A DNA stretch of 64,000 nucleotides from CAYWVR01 sp964461715 (GTDB lineage: Bacteria; Planctomycetota; Phycisphaerae; FEN-1346), in assembly GCA_964461715.1 (NCBI GenBank), contig CAYWVR010000009.1, forward strand, positions 52,567-116,566. The letters run 5' to 3'. Shown one piece after another: positions 17,365-26,281 of the stretch. How positions within the stretch are numbered: position 1 is the stretch's first letter; the number at the start of each line of letters is the position of its first letter. A program made the position numbers and the translations under genes. A model generated the notes under the pieces. That model did not search any database. It was not told the DNA's origin and saw only the letters and a program-made list of their open reading frames with translations.

Positions 17365-20300
17365 ATGAAGCGAAGTCGAACGCACGCGTGGCTCTATGCG
17401 GTCCTGGCGTCGGCCCTGGTCGTTGCGCTGAGCCCCGCCGTCCGGGCGGGCGAGGCCGAAGCGAAGCCGCCCCCCGTCTACTATCGTCTCGTCATGGAGG
17501 GGGCCATGTTCTCCGCGGACGACCCGGCCTTGGTCCGCGAGCTGGTCCTCGACCTCGAGCAGATCGGCGACCAGTGGGGGGCCGTCTACGGCCTCTCCCG
17601 AGATTACAACATGGCCACCCACAAGGGGGCCGTCAAGGAGGCCAAGGTCTCCGACAAGGCCATCGCCTTCAAGCTTAGCACCGACATCACCCCCGACAAA
17701 TGGGTGCCCGGCGGCCAGGGCGAGTACACCGTCACGCTCACGCGTCCCACGCCCACGACCCTCGAGGGCACGTTCAAGGGCAAATTCCGCGGCACGCGCG
17801 TCGAGGGCCCCGTCACGGGCCACGTCTACGCCCCGAAACGGGCCGAGGACCACGTCCCGCTTGGGCCACAGGAGCACCCGCGGCTCCTCTTCCGGGCCAG
17901 GGACCTCCCGGCGCTCCGCGAGAAGATGAAGACGCCTTTCGGTCGGGCGGCCATCGAGAAGCTGAAGGCCCACGGTACGCCCGCCGCCCTCGGCCTGCTC
18001 TACCAGTTGACGGGCGACGAGGCTTGGTCCAGGAAGGCCCGGGAGGAGGCCGAGCTCTACCTGGCCGGCAAGAAGCCGGGCGGCGACCCGTTCGTGCCGA
18101 AGCGGCCGCTCTGGGGGCGGCTCGAGGAGTTGGCCCTTTGCTACGACCTCTGCTACGACGCCCTCCCGGAGGACTACAAGGCCCGGTACCGGGCATGGAT
18201 CGCGAACTTCGCGTTCCAGGTCTACTTCGCCCCCGAGGCCCTCGGCAGCACGAACTGGCACGTGGTCAGCAACCACGTGGCCAACGTCTACTCCGGCGTG
18301 ACGCTGAGCGCCTTGGCCCTCTTCGACGAGCCCTCCGACCCTCCGGAGCCCCCTACGCCGCCCTTCCTCGAAGAGACGCTCCCGCCCGCCGACGAGTTTG
18401 TCGCGGCGACGGGCGTGCCGGTCGTGCCGCTGACCCCGGGCAAGAGCCCGACTGACTGGTTGCACACCGAAGCCCTTCGCCAAGCCACGCCGGACGACCC
18501 GCGGGAGGTCTTCTACGGTCTGGAGAAGGTCCACGCCGAGCCTGGCACGACCGTGCGGGTCGGGGACTTCGAGCTGACGTTCCGCAAGATGAAGCAGGAG
18601 AACTACTCGGACGCGGACTTCGGCGGCCTCTACGTCGAGCCCATGATCGAGGCCGACGCCAAGGCCAAGGCCAAGAAGCCCTTCACCATGGTCCTGTACA
18701 CCGTGATCAAGGTCGAGGAGCCCGGCCGGTACGTCGTCTTCAACCCGGTCTCGCGGGCGAACCTTGCCCAGATGTCCCTGGCCGGGAAACTGCTCGCGCA
18801 CGGGCAGGTTGTGCGGCTGGAGAAGGGTTTTTACCCCCTGATGTGCATGGTCCAGTGGCGCATGAAGTGGGGCCACATCGCCCCGGGCCTCCATCCCGTC
18901 ACGGAGGAGGCCGTCGAGGCGTGGGAGAAGAAGGTCGAGCAGCTCCGCCTCCAGCACCAGACGCGCCTCCAGACCTACGCCTCGGTCCTCGACCGCTGGA
19001 AACGGTCCGCGGGCGGCAACCCGGCCTTTGCCCGCATGTACCGCCTGGCCCGGATGACGAGCGCCCTGCACTGTGAGAGCGCGATCGGGCGCGGCGGGTT
19101 CCAGGCTGAGGTGGGCCACTATTCGATGGACGCCTCCTCCGGCCACGCCAAGCTCTGGCCCTGCTACCGCCGGGTCATGGGCTACGACCTGAGCCCCGGC
19201 GGCGAGTACCCCGCCTACATCCCCCGCAAGCTCGTCGGCGGCCCGCAGGACATCAACGGCACCACCCAGATCGGCGGCAGGTTCTTCGCGGCCCTCTTCC
19301 CGGTCATCCAGGACGCTTGGCAGCCGGAGGTCCTCGCCGCCTGGCAGCGCGAGATGAAGGTCACGGGCGAGAAGGACGCCGCCAAGGTCCTCGACGCCGA
19401 TCCCGTGCGGGCCTTCCTCAGCTACCCGTTCGAAATGGAGCCCGCGAAGCTCGGCACGAAGCTGCCGCTCGTCTGGGAGGCCCCCGATTTCGGCTATTAC
19501 GCCTTCCGGAGCGGTTGGGGCCCGGACGCCTTCATCGCCCAGGTCTTTCTCAAGAGTCAGGTCATCAACGGTTGGAACGGCAAGAACGCCGGGACGTGGC
19601 GCCTGCGCGGCCTGGGCCGCAACTGGGCCACCGGCCCGACCGACCGCGTCCGCCGTCGCGAGCAGGAGAATGTCGTCTGGATGCCCGAGGCCGAGCTGAA
19701 CGAGGGCGGCCGGGCCCACCTGACGCACTTCGCGGCCGACGGCAAGACGCTCACTCTGACGGCCGACATGGACGAGGTCTACGAGCGCCAGGGACGCCTC
19801 CTGTACTCGAAGTACGGGCACCTCGTGCGCGTCAAGCCCGCCGGCGGCGAGGACGAGGTGCCCGAGCCGTCGGGCATCTCCGGCCTGCGGGCCTTCGGGT
19901 TCGATTACAGCGGCCTCTCGGGGGCGCCATGCCTGGTGGCCCTCGTCGACAAGATCGAGGGCGGCAAGGACGGGAAGCGGTTCTGGCTCTTCCAGCCCCA
20001 GACCTCCGGCGAGGACCGCAAGCGCAAGAAGGGCGAGCCCTCCGCCATCAGCGAGGTCGTCCGGCCCTCCGAGCACGGTTTCACCGTCGCTCCGCCCGGC
20101 GCCGAGGCCACCTTACAGGCCACCTTCGCCCATCCCGCGACCGTCCAGGTCGATACCGAGCCCATCGAGTACTCCTACGTCAAGACATGGGGCAAGCAGC
20201 GCGGCTCGAAGCACACAGTCACCGTCGCGGCGCTCACTGTCCCCGGCACGGACCACTTCTTCTTCGTGGGCACCGTGACGGAAGGGGAGCACCCGAAGGC

Positions 20301-20394
20301 CGAGGTGAAGGGCCGTGGGCTGGAGGCCGTTGTCACGGTCGGCAAGCGGACCGTGCGGTTCGACGGCGAGAAGATCGTCTTCGCCGCGCGGTAG
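17365..20394 (+). CDS. Large secreted heparinase II/III-like protein
   Basis: 1009 residues with a signal peptide ('AWLYAVLASALVVALSPAVRA', cleavage near 28). After a beta-rich N-terminal domain of about 140 residues, 'HPRLLFRARDLPALREKM' opens an alpha/alpha toroid like that of alginate and heparin lyases, with 'NWHVVSNHVANVYSGV' and, further on, 'AEVGHYSMDASSGHAKLWP'. The C-terminal half is a beta sandwich with 'FRSGWGPDAFIAQVF', the heparinase II/III signature region. Probably a polysaccharide lyase or hydrolase for an acidic glycan; the insert at about 320-500 is unusual and the substrate unknown. Shine-Dalgarno TTGGAG upstream. A second, distantly similar protein lies at 58.6 kb. Confidence 0.75.
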   Translation: MKRSRTHAWLYAVLASALVVALSPAVRAGEAEAKPPPVYYRLVMEGAMFSADDPALVRELVLDLEQIGDQWGAVYGLSRDYNMATHKGAVKEAKVSDKAIAFKLSTDITPDKWVPGGQGEYTVTLTRPTPTTLEGTFKGKFRGTRVEGPVTGHVYAPKRAEDHVPLGPQEHPRLLFRARDLPALREKMKTPFGRAAIEKLKAHGTPAALGLLYQLTGDEAWSRKAREEAELYLAGKKPGGDPFVPKRPLWGRLEELALCYDLCYDALPEDYKARYRAWIANFAFQVYFAPEALGSTNWHVVSNHVANVYSGVTLSALALFDEPSDPPEPPTPPFLEETLPPADEFVAATGVPVVPLTPGKSPTDWLHTEALRQATPDDPREVFYGLEKVHAEPGTTVRVGDFELTFRKMKQENYSDADFGGLYVEPMIEADAKAKAKKPFTMVLYTVIKVEEPGRYVVFNPVSRANLAQMSLAGKLLAHGQVVRLEKGFYPLMCMVQWRMKWGHIAPGLHPVTEEAVEAWEKKVEQLRLQHQTRLQTYASVLDRWKRSAGGNPAFARMYRLARMTSALHCESAIGRGGFQAEVGHYSMDASSGHAKLWPCYRRVMGYDLSPGGEYPAYIPRKLVGGPQDINGTTQIGGRFFAALFPVIQDAWQPEVLAAWQREMKVTGEKDAAKVLDADPVRAFLSYPFEMEPAKLGTKLPLVWEAPDFGYYAFRSGWGPDAFIAQVFLKSQVINGWNGKNAGTWRLRGLGRNWATGPTDRVRRREQENVVWMPEAELNEGGRAHLTHFAADGKTLTLTADMDEVYERQGRLLYSKYGHLVRVKPAGGEDEVPEPSGISGLRAFGFDYSGLSGAPCLVALVDKIEGGKDGKRFWLFQPQTSGEDRKRKKGEPSAISEVVRPSEHGFTVAPPGAEATLQATFAHPATVQVDTEPIEYSYVKTWGKQRGSKHTVTVAALTVPGTDHFFFVGTVTEGEHPKAEVKGRGLEAVVTVGKRTVRFDGEKIVFAAR

Positions 20395-20897
20395 GCGAGC
20401 GGCTCCGGACGGGGACGGTTTCGAGGTGCATGATCCGGCGCGCCCTTCCTTGCGGCGGCGCCGTCGGCCGCGGGTTCCGTGGGCCCCGCGTCTTTCGGAA
20501 ACCCGACACATGCGCAATAGTGGATGCTTCCCGGCGGCCCGCCGCGTTTTCCCGGCCGGTCGGTCCCGATTGCCTCTGGCGGGGCCGCCAAGGCGGTTTT
20601 GGCGTTAAGCTGGGCAATTTGGGCGCGGCGCACGGCGCCCCCCCCGCGCCAAACCCTGTACGAATGCTCATCTTGAGGGGTACAAGTCACACGAAACCGC
20701 CCCCTTTTTGCCCCCTTTTGCCCCGCTTTTTGGCGTTTTTTGCCGTTTCGCCCATTCGGGGGGGGGCGTCTTGCGCCGCCCTCTGGGCAAGCTGGCGAAC
20801 TTGGGAAATACCAACCGCGCTCCATTACACAAGACGCCCATCTTCTCCCGCTTGACCATCTTCCGGTCGCTCCGCGCCGAGGTTCGTCAGACAGGAC
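20395..20897. other. Gene-free spacer with G/C homopolymer runs and repeat motifs
   Basis: No credible gene. It contains a short hairpin followed by TTTT at 20585-20600, a weak terminator candidate for the heparinase-like gene. Then come phrases of the type GTTAAGCTGGGCAATTTGGG (20604-20623), runs of C and T (20700-20745), nine G's at 20758-20766, and CTGGGCAAGCTGGCGAACTT (20783-20802). Related phrases recur in the spacer at 61.7-61.9 kb. Confidence 0.6.
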
Positions 20898-21938
20898 CTA
20901 GAAGAACCACTTCAGGAGCCGCAGAATCCCTTGGCTCCAGGGCACTCGGTGCGAGATGCCCGAGCGGCCCTCGAACTCCTCCCGGTGGGCCACGTACCAC
21001 GCGTAGTTGCGGAGCAGGGCGTCGCGGTTCGAGTGCCCCGGCACGAACCCCAGCACTCGCTCGGCCTTCTCCACCGAAACGAACGACTCCTTCCCCGCCG
21101 TCTCGTAGACCCACTTGTAGAGCGGCGACAGACGCAGCGCCTCCAGCACCTTCAGCGCTGCGATCGCCGGCCAGGCCGGGAACGTGATGATCCGCTTGCC
21201 GTGCCCCGCCTCGTCGAGCACCGCCTGGAGGTCCTCCTGGAACGTTCCGAACTCCTTCGCCCCGATGTTGAAGGTGTCGTTTGCCCGCGGCGGCTCGATG
21301 GTGGCCGCCAGGACGATCGCGCGGCACAGGTCCTCGACGTCGAGGAGCTGGTACCGGTTGTCGCCGCGCCCGATGATGGGGAAGTGGTGGCCCGTCAGGG
21401 CCCAGTCGTAGAGCAGGGCGAAGACGCCCAGCCGCTCCGGGCCGATGAACGACTTCGGCCGCAGGATCGGCACGCACATCCCCGTCTCCCGGAACTCCAG
21501 GCCCACCGCCTCGGCCTGGACTTTCGCCTCGCCGTACGGCCCGACGCCCTCGAGCGGGTCGTCCTCGTCGATGGGATGATGGTCGGGGATGCCATAGACG
21601 GCCGTCGAGGAGACATGCACCACGCGTTCGACCCCCGCGTCGCGGGCCGCTTCCAGGACGTTCCGCGTCCCGTCGATGTCGGTCGTGTAGATGTCGCGGG
21701 GCTTGTAGAGGGGCAGGGCGGCCGCGGCGTGGACCACCAGGTCCGCGCCCTCGGTGGCCCGGGCGACGGCGTCCGGGTCGCGGATGTCGCCGGTGATGAT
21801 GCGGATTCTCTCCCGGCAATCCGCGTAGTCGAAGGGCGCGATGTCCAGCGACGTGACCTCGTCGCCCCGTGCCAGGAGATGCCGCACCAGGTTGATGCCG
21901 AGAAACCCGGCCCCGCCCGTCACCAGATACCGTGCCAT
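20898..21938 (-). CDS. NAD-dependent epimerase/dehydratase (extended SDR)
   Basis: 346 residues. Cofactor site 'VTGGAGFLGINLV' at the N terminus, acidic 'SLDIAPFD', 'VVHAAA', 'HVSSTAVYG', and the catalytic Tyr/Lys in 'GPYGEAKVQAE' (YxxxK). These are features of extended short-chain dehydrogenases acting on nucleotide sugars or isoprenoid/sterol-like substrates. The ATG at 21938 was chosen so the Rossmann motif begins at residue 4. Divergent from the HAD gene; the aminotransferase downstream hints at surface-sugar metabolism, but the exact substrate cannot be told. Confidence 0.87.
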   Translation of the reverse strand: MARYLVTGGAGFLGINLVRHLLARGDEVTSLDIAPFDYADCRERIRIITGDIRDPDAVARATEGADLVVHAAAALPLYKPRDIYTTDIDGTRNVLEAARDAGVERVVHVSSTAVYGIPDHHPIDEDDPLEGVGPYGEAKVQAEAVGLEFRETGMCVPILRPKSFIGPERLGVFALLYDWALTGHHFPIIGRGDNRYQLLDVEDLCRAIVLAATIEPPRANDTFNIGAKEFGTFQEDLQAVLDEAGHGKRIITFPAWPAIAALKVLEALRLSPLYKWVYETAGKESFVSVEKAERVLGFVPGHSNRDALLRNYAWYVAHREEFEGRSGISHRVPWSQGILRLLKWFF

Positions 21939-22005
21939 CCGCGTTCCCTTCGCTGCCGACCGAGACGGGCGGCGATGATACGCCATGCGCGGCCCGTAAT
22001 CAACC

Positions 22006-22033
22006 TTGACACCGGGCCCGCCGCCGGTACCTT
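22006..22033 (+). promoter_or_regulatory. Promoter of the HAD phosphatase gene, possibly leaderless
   Basis: TTGACA (22006-22011), 16-base spacer, TACCTT (22028-22033); ATG follows only six bases later, so the transcript would start at or next to the start codon. The -10 fits TANNNT only loosely. Confidence 0.45.
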
Positions 22034-22039
22034 GCGGCC

Positions 22040-22750
22040 ATGGGTTCCGTGCGCCTGGTGGCCTTCGACCTCGACGACACGCTTTACCCCGAGCGCGCCT
22101 TCGTCCGGACGGGCTTTCGGGCCGTCAGCGACTTCCTTCTCGCCGAGGGCCGGGCGGAGCGGCCGCTCTTCGAGGCCTTCGAGACGGCGTACGAGGCGGG
22201 GGTGCGCGGCGACACGTTTGACCGCGTGCTGGCGGAGGCGGGCCTCGATCCGACCGACCGGCTTATCCGCCGATGCATCGAGATCTACCGCGAGCGGACC
22301 GGGCCGGGCGGCGTCACGCTGCCCGCCCTCGAGCTCCATCCGGATGCGGCCCGGGTGCTCGATGTCCTTGCCAAGGCAGGGCTTCGACGGGCGCTGATCA
22401 GCGACGGGCCCCTCGCGGCCCAGAAGGTGAAGGTGGCGGCCCTGTGTTTGGAGGAGGTTCTGGACTTGATCGTTCTCACGGACCGTTGGGGCCGCGCCTT
22501 CTGGAAGCCGCACCCCCGGGCGTTCGTCGAGGTCGCGCGCACGGCCGGCGTCGCCCCCGTCGCCTGCGTCTACGTTGCCGACAACCCCGCCAAGGACTTC
22601 GACGGTCCTGCCGCCGCCGGGTGGCGTCCCTCGATCCACATTCGCCGCCCCGGCGGCGTCTACGCCCACCTCGAACCGGCTGCCGACGGCCGCGTTGCCG
22701 CGACGGTCGAGACGCTGGACGATGTGCCGGACCTTTTGGGCTGCGGTTGA
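22040..22750 (+). CDS. HAD-superfamily phosphatase
   Basis: 236 residues with all four HAD motifs: nucleophile 'FDLDDTLYP' (Asp10, Asp12), 'LISDG', Lys in 'FWKPHPRAF', and acidic 'VADNPAKDF'. The helical cap after motif I makes it a subclass-I phosphatase similar to pyrimidine-nucleotidase or phosphoglycolate-phosphatase relatives. No Shine-Dalgarno is evident, matching the possible leaderless promoter. Followed 64 bases later by a DegT aminotransferase, so the two may act on sugar phosphates in one pathway (inference). Confidence 0.88.
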   Translation: MGSVRLVAFDLDDTLYPERAFVRTGFRAVSDFLLAEGRAERPLFEAFETAYEAGVRGDTFDRVLAEAGLDPTDRLIRRCIEIYRERTGPGGVTLPALELHPDAARVLDVLAKAGLRRALISDGPLAAQKVKVAALCLEEVLDLIVLTDRWGRAFWKPHPRAFVEVARTAGVAPVACVYVADNPAKDFDGPAAAGWRPSIHIRRPGGVYAHLEPAADGRVAATVETLDDVPDLLGCG

Positions 22751-22814
22751 CATCCGGACGGCGTCGCGTATTCTGTGTTCTTCGCCGGAGGGGGGAGACA
22801 CCACGGAGCGAGCG

Positions 22815-23942
22815 ATGGCCGACGAGCGCGTGCCCCTGGCCCGACCCGACATCAACGACGCCGACATCGACGCGGTCGTCGCGGTCCTCCGCACGCCGCA
22901 CCTCAGCCTCGGACCGAAGCTGCCGGAGTTCGAGGCGGCGATGGCGGCCTACGTCGGCACGAAGCACGCCGTCGCCGTCAATTCCGGCACCAGCGCGCTG
23001 CACCTCGTGGTGCGGGCCCTCGGCCTCGGGCCCGGCGACGAGATGATCACCAGCCCCTTCTCCTTCGTCGCCTCGGCCAACTGCGCCCTGTTTGAGGGGG
23101 CCCGGCCCGTCTTCGTCGACATCGATCCCGTGACCTGGAACCTCGACCCGACGAAGCTCGATGGCGCGATGACGGAGCGGACGCGGCTTCTCCTGGCGGC
23201 TCACATTTTCGGCCGACCCGTCGACATGGACCGCGTCCTCGCCGCCGCCGCCAACGCCGACGTGCCGGTCGTCGAGGATGCATGCGAGGCCCTCGGGGCC
23301 ACCTACAAGGGTCACGCGGCGGGCACCCTGGGCCGCGCCGCCACTTTCGCCTTCTACCCGAACAAGCAGATGACGACGGGGGAGGGGGGGATGATCGTCA
23401 CCGACGACGCCGATCTCGCCGCCCTTGGCCGTTCGATGCGGAACCAGGGCCGCGACGAGGGCGGCGGATGGCTGGCCCACGCCCGGCTCGGCTACAACTT
23501 CCGCATCTCGGACATCAACTGTGCTCTGGGCCTTGCGCAGCTCGCGCGGCTCGGGGAGTTCCTCGAAGCCCGGGCCCGCGTCGCATCGCGATATCTCGAG
23601 CAGCTGGCCGAGGTGGAGGAGCTGGTCCTCCCGGCCCCGTACGCCGACGGCGAGCTGAGCTGGTTCGTCTTCGTGGTGCGGCTGGCCGACCGGTTCAGCC
23701 AGGACCAGCGCGACGCCGTGCTCGACGATCTGCGGGGCCGGGGCATCGGGTGCAGCAACTACTTTTCGCCGATCCACCTCCAGCCGTTCTACCGCGAACG
23801 GTTCGGGTACAAGCCGGGGGACTTCCCCGTCTGCGAGGCCGTCAGCGCCCGCACCCTGGCGCTGCCCTTTTACAACCGCCTCTCGGAGGCCGACCAAGAC
23901 CGGGTCGTCGAGGAGCTCAAAACGGCGCTGGCCCGGCTGTGA
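22815..23942 (+). CDS. DegT/DnrJ/EryC1-type PLP-dependent sugar aminotransferase
   Basis: 375 residues. PLP-binding features: 'VNSGTSALHL', 'VEDACEALGA' (Asp155 to the pyridine nitrogen) and Schiff-base Lys184 in 'FYPNKQMTTGEGG'. 'MRNQGRDEG', 'GYNFRISDINCALGLAQL' and 'GIGCSNYFSPIHLQPFYRE' are typical of the family that aminates keto-sugar nucleotides for surface glycans. Start ATG at 22815 follows a G/A-rich stretch (GGAGCGAGCG). Neighbours are an epimerase and a HAD phosphatase, consistent with a modified sugar pathway. Confidence 0.92.
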   Translation: MADERVPLARPDINDADIDAVVAVLRTPHLSLGPKLPEFEAAMAAYVGTKHAVAVNSGTSALHLVVRALGLGPGDEMITSPFSFVASANCALFEGARPVFVDIDPVTWNLDPTKLDGAMTERTRLLLAAHIFGRPVDMDRVLAAAANADVPVVEDACEALGATYKGHAAGTLGRAATFAFYPNKQMTTGEGGMIVTDDADLAALGRSMRNQGRDEGGGWLAHARLGYNFRISDINCALGLAQLARLGEFLEARARVASRYLEQLAEVEELVLPAPYADGELSWFVFVVRLADRFSQDQRDAVLDDLRGRGIGCSNYFSPIHLQPFYRERFGYKPGDFPVCEAVSARTLALPFYNRLSEADQDRVVEELKTALARL

Positions 23943-23990
23943 TCCTCGCTTCGATCTTCTCACGCGGGCCCGCCGGACTGCCGCGCCTGC

Positions 23991-23996
23991 TAGAAT
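23991..23996 (+). promoter_or_regulatory. -10 element TAGAAT, likely leaderless transcript
   Basis: TAGAAT ends seven bases before the ATG at 24004, the spacing of TANNNT-type leaderless promoters. It overlaps an alternative upstream ATG (23995), which argues for 24004 as the real start. No -35 match found. Confidence 0.4.
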
Positions 23997-24003
23997 GGAC
24001 CGC

Positions 24004-24777
24004 ATGGACCTCCGGCCTCGACGCCTCGTTCCCCTCCTCCTGCTCGCCCTTGCCGCCGGGTGCGCGATGCCAAGGTATACCGCCCGAGCTCGTTACGAGC
24101 ACGGCCTCGTCGTGTGCCTGAGCGGCGCGGGACGCATGATGAACGAGGTGGGCAGCCTCCGGCGAGGGCTCGACGAAGGCGGCGTGGCGGGGGCCATCGA
24201 GCGCTTCGAGTGGTCGGACTACGGCCTGGACCTCTCGAGCGTCGATGCGAAGAAGGGCATGGCCCGCCGACTCGCCAAGCGCATCCGGACGTATCAGCAG
24301 CTTTTCCCCGGGCGGCCGGTCCACCTGGTGGGCGTCTCGGCCGGGACGGGCCTCATCGTCTGGGCCCTGGAGGACCTGTCGGTGGAGGAGGGCGTGACCG
24401 GGGCGATCCTGCTCGCCTCGAGTCTCTCCCGGCACTACGACCTGACGCGCGCCCTTCAAAGCACGAAGGGACGCCTCTATCACTTCCACAGCCTGTTGGA
24501 CGTCGTCTCGGCCGCCGCCGCCGCCGTCCGGACGGTCGACGGGCGGCATACGACGGCGGCGGGGTTCGGCGGATTTCAGATGCCCGAGGGGGCCGACGAC
24601 CTGACCCGAGCTCTCTACGCCGCACGCCTCCTCCAGATCGCTTGGGAACCGGGCGACGTCCTCCAGGGGAACGTCGGCGATCATCTCGGGCCGACGCGGA
24701 CCAGGTACGTCAAGCGGCACGTGGCCCCGCTGATCTCGGGCGGTCGCCCGCCCGTGCCGAAGCCGCTCCGGGAGTGA
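24004..24777 (+). CDS. Lipoprotein with alpha/beta-hydrolase fold
   Basis: 257 residues. The signal sequence ends in the lipobox 'LALAAGC' (Cys20), so the mature protein is lipid-anchored. 'VHLVGVSAGTGLIVWALEDL' holds a GxSxG nucleophile elbow (Ser), typical of lipases, esterases and thioesterases; the region near 'EPGDVLQGNVGDHLG' could supply the catalytic Asp and His. Substrate unknown. The start at 24004 is chosen because a -10 element covers the ATG nine bases upstream. Confidence 0.75.
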   Translation: MDLRPRRLVPLLLLALAAGCAMPRYTARARYEHGLVVCLSGAGRMMNEVGSLRRGLDEGGVAGAIERFEWSDYGLDLSSVDAKKGMARRLAKRIRTYQQLFPGRPVHLVGVSAGTGLIVWALEDLSVEEGVTGAILLASSLSRHYDLTRALQSTKGRLYHFHSLLDVVSAAAAAVRTVDGRHTTAAGFGGFQMPEGADDLTRALYAARLLQIAWEPGDVLQGNVGDHLGPTRTRYVKRHVAPLISGGRPPVPKPLRE

Positions 24778-24787
24778 GAAGAGAAGG

Positions 24788-24861
24788 TGGCTGGGGAGCA
24801 GGGATTCGAACCCCGACAAAGCGGTCCAGAGCCGCTTGTGCTACCATTACACCACTCCCCA
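24788..24861 (-). tRNA. tRNA-Gln (anticodon CUG)
   Basis: Read on the minus strand: acceptor TGGGGAG pairs with CTCCCCA; the D arm, a 7-base anticodon loop CTCTGGA with anticodon CTG, and the T arm with GGTTCGAATCC all form. Discriminator G and an encoded CCA end (24788-24790) follow. U1 and the acceptor stem match glutamine tRNAs. The gene sits between convergent and divergent protein genes. Confidence 0.95.
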
Positions 24862-25031
24862 GCGCCTCTGGAGTCGGAGTATCATAGCCGAATCGGGGCC
24901 CGAATCAAGGCGAAATCGGCCCCTGGGCGGCGCGCCCCGCCCCTGACCGACGGCCCCGTGTTGCCGGCCCGCCGACGGCCCGCGTTCTCCGCCCCGTTCG
25001 AAGCGACCTTCCCGCAGGGTCGGCGGGCTTC

Positions 25032-25037
25032 TATAAT
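25032..25037 (+). promoter_or_regulatory. -10 element TATAAT upstream of SO_0444-type permease
   Basis: A perfect TATAAT 24 bases before the ATG at 25061; the hexamer 17 bases upstream (TTCCCG, 25009-25014) is a weak -35. The -10 stands out in otherwise G/C-rich sequence. Confidence 0.5.
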
Positions 25038-25060
25038 GCACCATCAGGAACACGCCGGAG

Positions 25061-26281
25061 ATGCGAGTGGACGCATGGACTGAAATCGCGAACACTGCCG
25101 CCTCCCTCGGCGCCGGCACGTGGCAGATGCTCCTGAAGGCGGGCATCTACGTCATCGTCGGCCTCCTGGCCGCGGGCCTCGTGCACGTGTTCGTTTCGCA
25201 GCGGCTGCTGGTGCGGCACCTGGGGGGACGCGGGTTCTGGCCGGTCTTGAAAGCCGCCCTCGTCGGCGCGCCGCTGCCGCTTTGCTCGTGCAGCGTCCTG
25301 CCCACGGCCCTGGCCGTCCGCCGCAAGGGCGCCGGACGCGGGGCCACCGTGTCGTTTCTCATCTCGACGCCCGAGACGAGCTTCGATTCCATCGCCGTCA
25401 CGTGGGCCCTTATGGGACCGGCGATGGCCGTCGTGCGTCCCGTCGCGGCCGTGGCCACGGCGATCCTCGCGGGCCTCGCCGAATCGTTCCGCAGCCGCCG
25501 CATCCCCGAGCCGGTTCTCGAGGACGAGGCGGCGGCCTGTCCCCAGGGCGCGGCGGGCGAGGACGAGAAGGCCTTTCGCGTCCGCCGATGGGGTCGCTTC
25601 TGGCGATTCGTCGCCGTGGAGCTGGGCGACGAGATCGGCCCGACGCTCGCCTTGGGGCTCCTGCTGGCGGCCCTGGTGGCGGTGTTCGTGCCGGCCGACT
25701 TCTTCGAGCGGAGCGTCGGCAGCCCGATCGTCTCGATGCTGCTGGCCCTGGTCGTGGGCCTCCCGCTCTACGTCTGTGCGACGGCCTCGACGCCCCTGGC
25801 CGCCGCCCTGCTCCTCAAGGGCATGAACCCCGGGGCGGTGCTCGTCTTCCTGCTCGTCGGACCCGCCACGAATCTGGCCACGGTCCTCACGGTCGGCCGC
25901 CTCTTCGGCAAGGCCTCGGCCGGCCTGTACGTGGGGATGATCGCGGCGATCAGCCTCGCGTGCGGCTTCATTCTGGACGCGGCGGTGGGGACGTGGGATG
26001 TGGCGGTCGGCGTCGAGCACATGCACCGCGTGCTGCCGGGATGGGTCGAGATGGCGGGGGCCGTCGTCCTGGCCGCATGGCTCGCCGTGGCCCTCGTCCG
26101 GTACCTCCGGAAGAAGCTCGCTCACCCGAAGGCCGCGGCGGCCTCGTGCTGCGAGGGCGGGACGGCCGAGGCGCAAACGACGTCATGCTGCGAGGAGGAA
26201 GCCCCCGAGGCGGCCGCCCCCTCGTGCTGTGGCTCGTCGGAAGGCGAGGGCGCGACCCGGGCTCCCGGCGATCACAGGTAG
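25061..26281 (+). CDS. SO_0444-type Cu/Zn efflux permease (UPF0718/DUF318 fold) with Cys-rich tail
   Basis: 406 residues, about eight to ten membrane segments in two halves. The first half carries 'PLPLCSCSVLP' with Cys75 and Cys77, the conserved CxC of this permease superfamily; the second half repeats the fold ('LVVGLPLYVCATASTPLAA', 'FLLVGPATNLATV'). The cytosolic C-terminal tail has three CC pairs ('SCCEGG', 'SCCEEE', 'SCCGSS'), the tail expected for SO_0444-type exporters and a likely metal-binding site. Metal specificity is inferred from family naming only. The 3' end overlaps the convergent YcgQ-like gene by ten bases. Confidence 0.85.
   Translation: MRVDAWTEIANTAASLGAGTWQMLLKAGIYVIVGLLAAGLVHVFVSQRLLVRHLGGRGFWPVLKAALVGAPLPLCSCSVLPTALAVRRKGAGRGATVSFLISTPETSFDSIAVTWALMGPAMAVVRPVAAVATAILAGLAESFRSRRIPEPVLEDEAAACPQGAAGEDEKAFRVRRWGRFWRFVAVELGDEIGPTLALGLLLAALVAVFVPADFFERSVGSPIVSMLLALVVGLPLYVCATASTPLAAALLLKGMNPGAVLVFLLVGPATNLATVLTVGRLFGKASAGLYVGMIAAISLACGFILDAAVGTWDVAVGVEHMHRVLPGWVEMAGAVVLAAWLAVALVRYLRKKLAHPKAAAASCCEGGTAEAQTTSCCEEEAPEAAAPSCCGSSEGEGATRAPGDHR

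Noticed and set aside
20700..20770. Homopolymer-rich region as a coding or CRISPR-like region
   Set aside because: No regular repeat-spacer spacing and no frame with sensible codons; no CRISPR array was seen anywhere in the window.
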